A stretch of DNA of 64,000 bases from Thiohalomonas denitrificans. Lineage in GTDB: Bacteria; Pseudomonadota; Gammaproteobacteria; Thiohalomonadales; Thiohalomonadaceae. The translations under genes and the position numbers were made by a program. The stretch's first letter is position 1. The number at the start of each line of letters is the position of its first letter. Positions 25,844-35,600 of the stretch are shown one piece after another. Location of the stretch: NCBI GenBank assembly GCA_020725115.1, contig DYFR01000008.1, positions 43,858 to 107,857 on the forward strand. The letters are read 5' to 3'. A model generated the notes under the pieces. It did no database searches. It saw only the letters and a program-made list of their open reading frames with translations, and was not told the origin of the DNA.

Positions 25844-27658
25844 ATGGCAGAGGGAAAAGGCCACATCGGATTCGCGCTGCCAGAACAGCACAAACCTGGC
25901 CGCGATGCCTTCAATACCAAACCACGGAAGGTCGAGGCCTGGATCGCCCAGTTGCCCATGGGCAACGTGGGTGAAACCGCTCGTCAGGTGTTTGGTGCGC
26001 TGCATGAAAGCAACCGGCTGCACATCTCCTGGAATGAGCGTTACCAGCTATTGGAGGCCTTGCGCGGGCCGGTCGCCTATATCGGTCAGGCACTGCACAA
26101 GCGCTTCACCGGCCTGACCTTCCCACTCCAGCCCAAAACCCAGCGCATTGCCAACCTGGCCACCGAGCTGTACAACGAAATGGCCCTGGGCTACGAAATC
26201 GCCATTGAGGACATGCTGTCGCGTCATTTCCTGTTCCGTGACCGACGCGCCCTCACCATCATGCTGCACCGTGCCCTGCGCTATCTCAATCGTGTGCTGC
26301 TGACTGCCTACCAGGTTTACTCGCCCTCGCCCAGAAATACCTGGGCCAACTTGCACAGCCTGTACCGCTATGCGGAAAGCCAGCGCCTGCATCAGTCTTC
26401 GGTTACCGACAAGGAGCAGGAAATCCTGCCCAAGACCAGCATTACCACAGCCTACAAGCAGGCCCTGCTGCTCGCTCTGGCCACCCCCTACCGTCTGCGC
26501 CAGGGCGAGGTGAGTGTAATTTACGCAGCGCTGGAAATATGGGCGCCGCTGGCCCAACTGAAGCCCTATGACGCCAGGGCCAATCAGGAGGCCCCCCTGT
26601 ACGTCACACACCTCGGCAGCAACGAGGAACCCTGCCACCTCGCCTTCAACCACTTCCAGTGCGATGACCATCAGTGTCGCCTCATCGATCTTGAACGTCT
26701 CACCGTCACGGTGCAGGAAGAAGTGGAACTGGCCGCTGGCGGGACCATTACCGAACTGAAACACCGTCTCGGCAGCAGCCTGAGCACCGAACTGTTGCGC
26801 CGCCTCGGCATGACCTGGGGCGTGCCGCCCAAACGTGGCTTCTATCGCAGCAACAAGAGCAGCAAGGCCGAGGTAGTGGTCGGCCTCACCTCGGTTCATC
26901 GCGCCCTCGGTCTGGTCAGTGCCCTGCGCAGCATCACCACCATGAACAGCAGCACCGGGCCGGAAGGTCTGTTCTCCAAGACATCCACCTTCTCCAGTCG
27001 AGTGGTCAGTGCGGAAGGCGACGAAAAAGAAGATGTGTGGGATGTATTCAAGCCCAAACCCGCCAGCAAACCGGGACAACCGCAGCAAACCACCGCCAAA
27101 ACACCGCCCCTGCTGATGCAGACATGGGAAATACGCGATGAGAGCGGCGGCGGTTTCCGTGTCGCCCGTACCGGTACCGACACGCTGGGCGTCCAGGTTG
27201 GCGATCTGATAGGTATCCGCCCGCTGACCGACACCCATGACGCCAACTGGGTTATCGGTGTCGTGCGCTGGATCCGTCACGGTAACGCGGACGAACTGGA
27301 AATGGGCATACAGAACATCGCCAGCCGCAGCCGCCCGGCAGCCGCGCGGGTGCAGCTGGCGAATGGCAAGCTGACGGAATATCAGCGCATCATCGGTCTG
27401 CCGGAGAGCAAGGAGCCAGCACAGTCGCAAAGCCTGCTCGCCCCTCCCATGCTGTTTAGCGTCGGCACCATGCTGCTGGTGCAGTTTGAGCACGCGGAAC
27501 ACCGCCTGATGCTCAGCCGTCAGCTGGAAAGTACCGGTTCATTCGCCCAGTTCACCTTTGAAGACCTGGGGCCAATCACTGACAAGACGGCAGCGAAAAG
27601 GCCGGATACGTCTCCCGGCAACCCGGCGGACTACTCCTCGCTGTGGACGGATCTGTAA
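25844..27658 (+). CDS. PilZ-like domain protein upstream of fimX
   Basis: 604 residues, soluble, with GAGG 6 bp before the ATG. A long helical N-terminal region (1-300) has no recognised domain. The C-terminal part (about 420-560) reads like a PilZ fold, with EIRDESGGGFRV resembling the DxSxxG half of the c-di-GMP site and LGVQVGDLIGIRP the following strand; a clear RxxxR half was not located. As I recall, P. aeruginosa encodes a similar-sized hypothetical (PA4958) directly upstream of fimX, the same order as here. A c-di-GMP-responsive partner of FimX in type IV pilus control is a reasonable inference, not a demonstrated role. Confidence 0.65.
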   Translation: MAEGKGHIGFALPEQHKPGRDAFNTKPRKVEAWIAQLPMGNVGETARQVFGALHESNRLHISWNERYQLLEALRGPVAYIGQALHKRFTGLTFPLQPKTQRIANLATELYNEMALGYEIAIEDMLSRHFLFRDRRALTIMLHRALRYLNRVLLTAYQVYSPSPRNTWANLHSLYRYAESQRLHQSSVTDKEQEILPKTSITTAYKQALLLALATPYRLRQGEVSVIYAALEIWAPLAQLKPYDARANQEAPLYVTHLGSNEEPCHLAFNHFQCDDHQCRLIDLERLTVTVQEEVELAAGGTITELKHRLGSSLSTELLRRLGMTWGVPPKRGFYRSNKSSKAEVVVGLTSVHRALGLVSALRSITTMNSSTGPEGLFSKTSTFSSRVVSAEGDEKEDVWDVFKPKPASKPGQPQQTTAKTPPLLMQTWEIRDESGGGFRVARTGTDTLGVQVGDLIGIRPLTDTHDANWVIGVVRWIRHGNADELEMGIQNIASRSRPAAARVQLANGKLTEYQRIIGLPESKEPAQSQSLLAPPMLFSVGTMLLVQFEHAEHRLMLSRQLESTGSFAQFTFEDLGPITDKTAAKRPDTSPGNPADYSSLWTDL

Positions 27659-27726
27659 CCCACGCAGTGTCATGTCACCGACAGCGCAGCCAGCAGATGC
27701 ATACCAATTAGAAGACAGGATTAACA

Positions 27727-29797
27727 GTGAAGACAGAGGAAATCCTTCGGCTCATAGTCATTGACGACTCATCCAATCATGCCGAAACGGTAAGCAGCAT
27801 GTTGCGCAATGCCGGGCATGCGGTGCGTACCGAGCGCGCCGAGGATGACGAGGATCTGCGTGAACTGCTGGCACAGCAGGGCTGGGACATGGTGCTCACC
27901 AAGGTCAACATCCCCCCACTTCAGTGCCATCGATGCCGTACACATCATCACCCAGACCGAACTGGAGATCCCGCTCATCGTTCTGCTCGAAACTTTCGAC
28001 GATACCGTCATCAGCGACATCCTCGACGCCGGTGCACGCGACGTGGTCAGTCTGGAACATCCGACCTGCATGGTGCATACCCTGATACGCGAGTTCAGCG
28101 ATGTGCTGAAACGGCGCCGGCACCGCGAATGCGAAATCCGGCTGCAGGAAGCCAACCGGCGTGCCCAGTCGCTGGTGGACAGTTCCCGTGATGCCATCGC
28201 CTATGTGCATGAAGGCATGTACATCTATGCCAATGAGTCCTATCTGCAGATCTTCGGCTACTCCGCCCTGGAGGAAATCGAGGGCATGCCGCTGATGGAC
28301 ATGGTGTCCCCGGCTGACCACAGCAAGTTCAAGGAATTTCTGCGCGGTTACCTCAAGGGGCGTACTGCCGGTGACTCTCTCGACATCCACGGCCTGAAGA
28401 CAGACAAAGAAGAGTTCAAGATCACCATGGACTTCTCGCCCGCCAGTTACGAGGGCGAATCCTGCATCCAGATCATCATTCGCGATCAGTCCCTGAGCAA
28501 GGAACTCGAGGCCAAACTCGATTCGCTGACCAAACATGATCTGCTCACGGGCGCCTATAACCGCCAGTATTTCATGGCCATGCTGCAGAATCTGGTCGGC
28601 CAGAGCGGCGTGCATGGCACCCTGCTGCATATCGCCCCCGACGACTTCAAGGCACTGCGCGAACGCCTCGGCATTGCCGGCAGCGATCTGGTACTGACTG
28701 ACTTTGCCACGCTGCTGAAAAAACACCTGCCCGGTGAAAACGATATAGTGGCGCGCTTCGATGCTGAAGTGTTCACCCTGATCCTGCAGGGCGTGGAAGA
28801 GACTGAGGCAGAAGCGGTGGCGCAACACATCCTGCAGGCGGTGGAAGAAAACATCTTCGACGCCAATGGCCAGACCACCAGCCTTACCTGCAGCATTGGC
28901 ATCGCCCTCTATCATGAAGACCTGCATGATGTGCATGAATTGCTCCAGCGTGGCGAAAAGGCCTACCGCAAGGCTGCTGCCGGCGGCAATCGCCACTATC
29001 TGTACAATCCACAGACGGAGGGCATGGCCGAGCGCGAACAGGCTTCACTGCGCGTAAAACAGCTGAAGACCGCGCTGCGCGACAACCGTTTCCAGCTGCT
29101 GTTTCAACCCATCGTCAGCCTGCACGGCGACCCGGTGGAAAACTATGAAGTACTGCTGCGCATGCTGGATGACGATGGCAAGCAGGTAATGCCGGGTGAC
29201 TTCATGCCCGCGGCAGAACAGGCCGGGCTGATGGGCGGCATCGACCGCTGGGTGCTGGCACATACAGTCAAGGCGCTGGTGGAACGGCGCCGTGCCGGCC
29301 GTGATACCAACTTCTTCATCAAGACCTCGGGCGAATCACTGCGCGATGAAAAACTGCTGCCCTGGTTACGCGATCTGCTCAAGGCCGCCAAGGTGGAAGG
29401 CAACTACCTCACCCTGGAAATGAGTGAGGCCGTGGCCAGCAGCAACCTGAAGCTGATCAAACCGCTCATCGAAGGTCTGCATCAACTGCGCATCAAGGTC
29501 GGTCTCGATCACTTCGGCATGGCACCCAACTATGCCAATCTGCTGCGCCACGCCGATGTGGATTATCTCAAGATCGACGGCAACCTGATTCGTGGTCTTG
29601 CCCAGAGCAAGGAAAACCAGGCACGCGTCACCGAAATCACGGCCATGGCACAGGAATCGGGCAAGAAGACCATCGCGGAGTTCGTCGAGGACGCCAACAC
29701 CCTGTCCACACTGTGGTCCTGCGGCATCGATTACATCCAGGGCTACTTCCTGCAGGAGCCGGGCACGGAAATGAATTACGATTTCAACGCCAGCTAG
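27727..29797 (+). CDS. fimX: FimX-like REC-PAS-GGDEF-EAL protein, frameshifted at a C6 tract
   Basis: Starts at GTG 27727 (AGGA about 9 bp upstream) in one frame and continues to 29797 in the next frame. The switch is at six C at 27912-27917; deleting one C joins ..TKVNIP to HFSAIDAV.. and gives 689 residues, matching about 691 in P. aeruginosa FimX. Domains: degenerate receiver (1-125), PAS (about 140-260), GGDEF with RFDAEVF in place of GGDEF so no cyclase activity, and EAL with EVL (YEVLLRM), the substitution found in FimX, which binds but does not hydrolyse c-di-GMP. FimX promotes type IV pilus assembly. As sequenced, the full protein is not made without frameshifting. Sequencing error, phase variation and recent inactivation are all open. 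Confidence 0.85.
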
Positions 29798-29850
29798 TCT
29801 GCCCTTGCCACACGGTCACCGCTGTCCGGTGGCGTAACCCGCACAATAAA

Positions 29851-29890
29851 AAAGGCCGGCATGGCGACATGCCGGCCTTTTCTGTTTTGT
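29851..29890. terminator. Bidirectional terminator between fimX and htpX
   Basis: A perfect 13-bp stem (AAAGGCCGGCATG / CATGCCGGCCTTT, loop GCGA) is followed by TCTGTTTTG on the plus strand and flanked by an A run on the other side. It ends both convergent transcripts. Confidence 0.93.
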
Positions 29891-29896
29891 ATCTGC

Positions 29897-30787
29897 TCAG
29901 ACTGCCGTGCGGCTCTTCAGTGCGGCAATGCGCTCTTCCAGCGGCGGGTGCGACATGAACAGACGCTTGAGGCCGCTGCCCAGGCCACCGGAGATACCAA
30001 AAGCGGCCATCTGATCCGGCAACTGGCCGGCACCATGGTTCATCTGCAAGCGCTCCAGCGCAGCAATCATCTTGCGCGAACTGGCCAGACTGGCGCCGCC
30101 GGCATCGGCACGGAACTCGCGCCGACGCGAGAACCACATGACGATGATGCTGGCCAGGATGCCCAGCACCAGTTCGGCGATAATGGCGGTGATCCAGAAG
30201 GCGGGGCCGTGACCACGCTCCGTCTTGAACACCACGCGATCAACCAGATGCCCAATGACGCGCGACAGGAAGATCACGAAGGTGTTCACCACGCCCTGAA
30301 TCAGCGCCAGCGTCACCATGTCGCCGTTGGCGACATGGCTCACCTCATGGGCCAGCACCGCCTCCGCCTCGTCCTGGCTCATCTTCTGCAACAGACCGGA
30401 GCTCACTGCCACCAGGGAACGATTGCGGGTCGGCCCGGTGGCAAAGGCATTGATCTCCGGCGCATCGTAAACGGCCACCTCGGGCATGGCGATGCCTGCC
30501 TGCTGTGCCTGACGCCGTACCGTGGCCACCAGCCACTGTTCGGTAGCGGTGCGCGGCTGTTCAATTACCTGTGCACCGGTCATGCGCTTGGCCGTCCACC
30601 TGGAAATGGCAAGGGAGATGAACGAGCCGCCAAAGCCGAACACGGCGGCGAACACCAGCAGGGCATTCAGGTTGAGGTCTACCCCTTCGGCATCGAGGAT
30701 GCGCTCCACACCCAGCAGGCGCAGGGTGATACTGAGTACCACGATGATGGCCAGGTTGGTGACCAGGAACAGGAAAATGCGCTTCAT
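29897..30787 (-). CDS. htpX: Membrane protease HtpX
   Basis: 296 residues. Inner-membrane zinc metalloprotease acting with FtsH in membrane-protein quality control. Two N-terminal membrane helices (about 5-25 and 38-60) precede the HEVSH zinc site (in [13 protein letters not shown] near residue 145). Two more helices follow, then the third ligand in [10 protein letters not shown] and the family C-terminus [12 protein letters not shown]. Length matches E. coli (293). A heat-shock type promoter lies just upstream, consistent with the known sigma-32 dependence of htpX, and a strong terminator follows. Confidence 0.97.
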   Translation of the reverse strand: MKRIFLFLVTNLAIIVVLSITLRLLGVERILDAEGVDLNLNALLVFAAVFGFGGSFISLAISRWTAKRMTGAQVIEQPRTATEQWLVATVRRQAQQAGIAMPEVAVYDAPEINAFATGPTRNRSLVAVSSGLLQKMSQDEAEAVLAHEVSHVANGDMVTLALIQGVVNTFVIFLSRVIGHLVDRVVFKTERGHGPAFWITAIIAELVLGILASIIVMWFSRRREFRADAGGASLASSRKMIAALERLQMNHGAGQLPDQMAAFGISGGLGSGLKRLFMSHPPLEERIAALKSRTAV

Positions 30788-30839
30788 GGTTGTTTACTCG
30801 CTCCTCAAATGTAATCAGATCAGGTTATTACCGCACTCT

Positions 30840-30868
30840 GCATGGGGGCATGGGCTTCCCGATTCAAG
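30840..30868 (-). promoter_or_regulatory. Sigma-32 heat-shock promoter of htpX
   Basis: Minus-strand CTTGAAT (30868-30862), a 14-bp spacer and CCCCATGC (30847-30840) match the heat-shock consensus with one mismatch in each half. It lies about 53 bp before the htpX ATG and has the same spacer length as the htpG promoter. Confidence 0.8.
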
Positions 30869-30965
30869 CCCTCCTCCACGGCGACGCTGCATAGACAAGC
30901 GTCGCCACTGACAGGTTCCTTGCAAACGCTCAATTATCACGTGCCGAAACATCAGTAAATTATTA

Positions 30966-30971
30966 TATAAT
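30966..30971 (+). promoter_or_regulatory. -10 element upstream of the SulP gene
   Basis: A consensus TATAAT within an AT-rich run, 37 bp before the SulP ATG. No good -35 is present at 16-18 bp, so an activator may be needed or the match may be fortuitous. Confidence 0.35.
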
Positions 30972-31007
30972 GCCGCATCCCCATCACACTTTTCATGGAC
31001 AACTCAC

Positions 31008-32783
31008 ATGAATCAAACCCTGCAGTGCAATCTGTTCTGGGTGAAGCTGTTTCCCTTTCTGCGCTGGTGGCCCCGCGTCACCCGTGAAAGCACACAGGCC
31101 GACCTGCTGGCCGGCCTGACCGGCGCAATCATTGTACTGCCACAGGGCGTGGCCTTCGCCACCATCGCCGGACTGCCGCCGGAGTACGGCCTGTACGCCG
31201 CCATGATCCCGGCCATCATCGCTGCGCTGTGGGGCAGTTCCTGGCATCTGGTCTCGGGACCAACCACCGCCATCTCCATCGTGGTGTTCGCCTCGCTCAG
31301 TCCGCTGGCCGAGCCGGGCAGTGCCGACTTTGTCCGCCTCGCCATCACCCTCGCCTTTCTGGTGGGACTGATTCAGTTGGTAATGGCACTGGCCAAGATG
31401 GGAACCTTGGTCAATTTCATCTCCCACTCCGTGGTGGTGGGCTTTACCGCCGGTGCGGCCATCCTCATCGCTGCCAGCCAGATCAAGCATTTCTTTGCCC
31501 TGGAAATTGCACGCGGCAGCCATTTTTACGAAATCATTTACGCCTTCGCCCAGCAGCTTGATGACATCAACCCTTACGTCACCGCCGTCGGACTGGGCAC
31601 CCTGGTGGGCGGTATTGTCGCGCGACGCTACATGCGCAAGATTTACATGATCGTCGCCATGCTGTTCGGCAGCCTGTTGGCCGTCGTCCTCAATCAGATA
31701 TTTGGAGCCACCACCACCGGCATTCTCACCGTAGGCGCCCTGCCGACCCATCTGCCACCGCTGTCACTGCCCGATCTCTCGCTGGCCACCATCAAGCAGC
31801 TCGCCCCCAGCGCCCTCGCCGTCGCATTGCTGGCCATTACCGAGGCAGTCTCCATTGCGCGCTCCATCGGCAACAAGGCACAGCAACGTATTGAAGGCAA
31901 TCAGGAATTCGTCGGCCAGGGACTGTCCAATATTGTGGGCAGCTTCTTCTCCGCCTACCCCTCCAGCGGTTCCTTCAATCGCAGCGGGGTCAACTTTGAG
32001 GCCGGTGCACGCACCCCGCTCGCCTCCGTGTTCGCCGCCGTGGCCCTGGCCATCATCGTGTTGCTGGTCGCACCGCTGGCCGCCTATCTGCCGGTGGCTG
32101 CCATGGCCGGCATCCTGTTCCTGGTGGCATGGGGGCTGATCGATTTCCACCATATTGCCCAGATCCTGCGCACCAGCCGCAATGAATCGGTAGTACTTGC
32201 CGCCACCTTCTTCGGCGCCCTGTTCCTGGAACTGGAATTTGCCATCCTGCTGGGCGTGATGCTGTCGCTGGTCTTCTACCTCAACCGCACCTCACGCCCT
32301 CGCATACTCAGCCGTGTGCCGGATCCCGGGCATGAAAAACGTGCCTTCACCACCGACAGTACCCTGCCCGAGTGCCCGCAGCTCAAGATCATGCGTATCG
32401 AAGGCTCGCTGTTTTTCGGCGCCGTCAACCATGTGGAGCAGGCGATGCACCATGTCGATGCCGTGAACCCGCAACAGAAACATCTGCTGCTGGTGGCCAA
32501 GGCGATTAATTTCGTCGATCTGGCCGGGGCCGAACTGCTGGCGCAGGAGGCAGAGCGCCGCCACAAGCTCGGCGGCGGCATGTATCTGTACGAGGTGAAG
32601 GACACCGTCTGCGGCATCCTGCACAAGGGCGGCTACATCAAGTCCATTGGTGATGAAAATATCTTCCACTCCAAAACCGAGGCATTAAGAACCATCGTCA
32701 CCCAGCGGCTCGACCACGCCATCTGCCGTCAGTGTGACAAGCGTATCTTCCGCGAGTGTCAGCAGTACGCTCCCGAAGGCTGA
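31008..32783 (+). CDS. SulP family inorganic anion transporter with STAS domain
   Basis: 591 residues. About ten to twelve membrane helices fill residues 30-420, with the SulP signatures DLLAGLTGAIIVLPQGVAFA and the following LPPEYGLYAAM. A cytoplasmic STAS domain (about 455-560; LFFGAVNHVE, FVDLAGAELLAQE) follows. SulP proteins carry sulfate, bicarbonate or other anions; in a sulfur-oxidising autotroph sulfate export or bicarbonate uptake are both possible and the sequence does not decide. The C-terminus carries an unusual cysteine set, CRQCDKRIFREC, beyond the STAS domain. The gene stands alone, divergent from htpX. Confidence 0.93.
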   Translation: MNQTLQCNLFWVKLFPFLRWWPRVTRESTQADLLAGLTGAIIVLPQGVAFATIAGLPPEYGLYAAMIPAIIAALWGSSWHLVSGPTTAISIVVFASLSPLAEPGSADFVRLAITLAFLVGLIQLVMALAKMGTLVNFISHSVVVGFTAGAAILIAASQIKHFFALEIARGSHFYEIIYAFAQQLDDINPYVTAVGLGTLVGGIVARRYMRKIYMIVAMLFGSLLAVVLNQIFGATTTGILTVGALPTHLPPLSLPDLSLATIKQLAPSALAVALLAITEAVSIARSIGNKAQQRIEGNQEFVGQGLSNIVGSFFSAYPSSGSFNRSGVNFEAGARTPLASVFAAVALAIIVLLVAPLAAYLPVAAMAGILFLVAWGLIDFHHIAQILRTSRNESVVLAATFFGALFLELEFAILLGVMLSLVFYLNRTSRPRILSRVPDPGHEKRAFTTDSTLPECPQLKIMRIEGSLFFGAVNHVEQAMHHVDAVNPQQKHLLLVAKAINFVDLAGAELLAQEAERRHKLGGGMYLYEVKDTVCGILHKGGYIKSIGDENIFHSKTEALRTIVTQRLDHAICRQCDKRIFRECQQYAPEG

Positions 32784-32906
32784 ATACCCAGGGGGCTGCC
32801 CCCCTCCGGAACAGGGGCTGCAGGCAGGGTGGGGCCTGTCATGACACATCCGGACGCCACGGCGGCCGTGTTATGATGTCGCCCCGACTGTCGAAACGTC
32901 AGACTT

Positions 32907-34475
32907 ATGCGCTCAGGCAGCCCCACCCTCAGAACGGCACGACTCGCCACGACGCGGCTCATCCAGCAGATAACCGCCCTGCCCTCCCATGGCCTGCAGT
33001 TATGGCAGGGTCTGCAGCCGCAGCACTTTCCCATCGCCTACAAACTGGCCCTGATCATCACCCTTGTCATTTCTGTGGGCATGTCCCTGCTCGGAATGGT
33101 GGTGGTGGACAACCAGACCCGCCTGCTGCGCCAGCAGATGAACCAGTTCGGCCATGCCCTGATCAACCAGATGGCCGAAAATGCAAAGGAACCCCTGCTC
33201 GCCGGCGACGCACTGACCCTGCGTCTGGCTGTGGACGGCATGACCCGCCATGGTGGCGTACTCGGCGCCGTCATCTACTCCGACGAACTGCAACCGCTGG
33301 TTGAGGAGGGTCTGACGCCGCTACCCGCCCAGCTGGATCAGCTGTTGCAGCAGATCACCACCACGTCCGCCATCGCCAGCACCGAATGGGAGTCGCTGTC
33401 ATCATCCCGAACCACCATGGTGATTGGCTTCTTCACTCCCATCGTGGTGCGTGAACTGACCATCGGCTATGTTCTGCTTACCTTCGATCACTCGCAATTG
33501 AGCCGCGCCCAGCGTGACACGCTGCATGCGGTCACTGCGGCCACCCTGTTGATGGTACTGCTCGGCGCCATCGCCGCCATCCTTCTCGGCAAACGCCTGT
33601 CGCGCCCCATCAACGATTTGATGGATGCCAGCCTGCAGGTATCGCGCGGCAACTACAGCTTCCGTTTCGCCGAACGGCGCAACGATGAAATCGGCACGCT
33701 GATGCAGGCATTCAACACCATGAGCGACGGACTGGTGCGCAAGGAACAGGTAGAACAGGTGTTCTCGCGCTATGTCTCGCCCAAGGTGGCAAAAGAGGTA
33801 CTGAGCGATCTGGAGCAGGTACAGCTCGGCGGCCAGCATGTGGAGGCCAGCGTATTGTTTGCCGACATCGCCGGTTTCACGGCACTGTCGGAAAATCTGA
33901 CGCCGCAACAGATCAGCACCCTGCTGAATGATTACTTCGGTGTCATTGATCAAGCCGCCATGGCCTATCAGGGGCATGTAGACAAATACATGGGTGACTG
34001 TGCGATGCTGGTGTTCGGCGTACCACAGTACGACCAGCACCATACCGTCAACGCGGTCTGCTGCGCGGTATTGATTCAGCGTCTGATCAGCGAGTTGAAC
34101 CGGCAACGCCAGACGGCAGGACAGTTGCCGGTACATTTCCACATCAGCTGCAACTCCGGCATGATGCTGGCCGGCAACATGGGCTCGCATGACCGCATGG
34201 ATTACACCGTGGTGGGCGATGCGGTAAACCTCGCATCACGCCTGTCCACTGTGGCGGAAGCGGAGCAGATCATCATCAGCAAGGTAATGCACGATCTGCC
34301 GGTACTGGCGGGACAGCTTGTCAGCCGTGAACATGACACCATCCGTCTGCGCGGCAAACAGATTCCCGTAGCAACCTACGAAGTCCTCGACCTGACAGAA
34401 CCGCTGCGCAGTGAGCTGGAGCAGCACTACCACCACATTCTGCGCCAGCGGCGCAGCAGCAGTGTCCCGGCCTGA
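32907..34475 (+). CDS. Class III adenylate/guanylate cyclase with HAMP domain
   Basis: 522 residues. A first membrane helix (about 46-68), a periplasmic sensor of about 130 residues, a second helix (about 205-225), HAMP (KRLSRPINDLMDASLQ to about 275) and a cytoplasmic class III cyclase domain (about 305-490). The catalytic set is complete: metal Asp in LFADIAGFT, second metal Asp in YMGDCAM, base-recognising VVGDAVN and transition-state NLASR. It makes cAMP (or cGMP) in response to a periplasmic or membrane signal. The stop overlaps the start of the next gene (TGATG), so a TPR-like lipoprotein is co-produced. No ribosome site is seen before ATG 32907, so the exact start is uncertain. Confidence 0.92.
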   Translation: MRSGSPTLRTARLATTRLIQQITALPSHGLQLWQGLQPQHFPIAYKLALIITLVISVGMSLLGMVVVDNQTRLLRQQMNQFGHALINQMAENAKEPLLAGDALTLRLAVDGMTRHGGVLGAVIYSDELQPLVEEGLTPLPAQLDQLLQQITTTSAIASTEWESLSSSRTTMVIGFFTPIVVRELTIGYVLLTFDHSQLSRAQRDTLHAVTAATLLMVLLGAIAAILLGKRLSRPINDLMDASLQVSRGNYSFRFAERRNDEIGTLMQAFNTMSDGLVRKEQVEQVFSRYVSPKVAKEVLSDLEQVQLGGQHVEASVLFADIAGFTALSENLTPQQISTLLNDYFGVIDQAAMAYQGHVDKYMGDCAMLVFGVPQYDQHHTVNAVCCAVLIQRLISELNRQRQTAGQLPVHFHISCNSGMMLAGNMGSHDRMDYTVVGDAVNLASRLSTVAEAEQIIISKVMHDLPVLAGQLVSREHDTIRLRGKQIPVATYEVLDLTEPLRSELEQHYHHILRQRRSSSVPA

Positions 34476-35536
34476 TGCACCGCCTGCTGCCCCTTCTGTT
34501 GCTGCTGCTGTCGTTGAATGGCTGCACCTATCTTGTCACCGTCAGCGGCGACCTCGATGCATATCTTGATCGCTGGGTAGTACAGCAGGAGTATGGCAAG
34601 GCGCTGGCGGCACTAAGTCATATCAAACCGGAGCATCCGGACTATCCGCAGCTGATGCGCAAGCGTGAAGCCATCCTGCTCAAGGCCGAGCAGTACCAGA
34701 AGGAAACCGTGGCCCAGGCTGCAGAGCTGGTTCGGCAGGGGCAATGGGAGCAGGCCTTGAACCGCTACGATCAGGCGCTGTCACGTCTACCGGACAGCAG
34801 CATGCTGCAGAGCGGCCGTGCCCGTCTGGAACAGCAGCAGGCCGCGCGCCTGACCGAACTGGAACTGGAGCAGCTGATCGCACGCGGCGAAGGGCTGCTA
34901 CAACTGTTGCCGGTATATGTCACCCGCGCCACCGTGGATCCACGCTCCTGGCGTGCGCAGCGCGAGCTGCGCGCAACTCGCGAGGAGGCGGAATTCATCG
35001 CTGCCGAACTGGCCCGGCTTGGACGCGCGGCACTGGAACGCAAGGAGATGGCGGCGGCACGGCGCAGCCTGCCGCTGGCCCTGCGACTCAATCCCACCAA
35101 CGACATAAAACGGGCAAACCAGGAGCTGCTGCAACGCCTCGGCCCGCCGGCAGCGCCCACCCCGAAAGATAGCGTGAAGCCGACGCGCGAGGACGAAATA
35201 CGGGAACTGCTGCAACGTTACGCACAGGCCTACAGTCACAAGGACTGGGCCGAGGCACAACGCCTGCTGGCCCTGCTCGAACTGCAATCATCACCACCGG
35301 AGGAGCTGCCACAGCTGCGCAGCGAACTCAATGCAGAAGTCGCCGAGGCGGTAAATCGCCATACCGAACACGGCATCGTCCTCTACAGCAATGGCAAGTA
35401 TGAACAGGCCCTTGCCGCCTGGCGCAAGGCGCAACAACTCGCCCCTGACAACGAGCGCGTCAGGGCGCATATCGAGCGGGCGGAACGGGTACTGGAGAAA
35501 CTGCGTAGCCTGCAGGAGAAGAAGGGCGGGGAATAA
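34475..35536 (+). CDS. TPR-like outer-membrane lipoprotein coupled to the cyclase
   Basis: 353 residues. A signal peptide with lipobox (LLLLLLSLNGC, Cys 17) predicts a lipoprotein. The mature part is almost wholly helical with TPR-like segments (EYGKALAALSHIKPEHPDY, QWEQALNRYDQALSRLPD, YEQALAAWRKAQQLAPDN) and a charged coiled-coil end. Start and stop overlap by 1 nt with the cyclase. Adjacent position implies it senses or scaffolds in the periplasm for the cyclase's sensor domain. No named family is recognised. The gene is convergent with parC across 64 bp. Confidence 0.8.
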   Translation: MHRLLPLLLLLLSLNGCTYLVTVSGDLDAYLDRWVVQQEYGKALAALSHIKPEHPDYPQLMRKREAILLKAEQYQKETVAQAAELVRQGQWEQALNRYDQALSRLPDSSMLQSGRARLEQQQAARLTELELEQLIARGEGLLQLLPVYVTRATVDPRSWRAQRELRATREEAEFIAAELARLGRAALERKEMAAARRSLPLALRLNPTNDIKRANQELLQRLGPPAAPTPKDSVKPTREDEIRELLQRYAQAYSHKDWAEAQRLLALLELQSSPPEELPQLRSELNAEVAEAVNRHTEHGIVLYSNGKYEQALAAWRKAQQLAPDNERVRAHIERAERVLEKLRSLQEKKGGE

Positions 35537-35600
35537 GGCAGACGCGCAATGCCTGCCGCCTGATCTACGCCCTGTCTTTATACTCGCTACACGGCGAGGC

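Noticed and set aside
32791..32803. GGGGG-CTG-CCCCC hairpin after the SulP gene as terminator
   Set aside because: Only 5 bp of stem and no T run; likely a chance GC-rich repeat.
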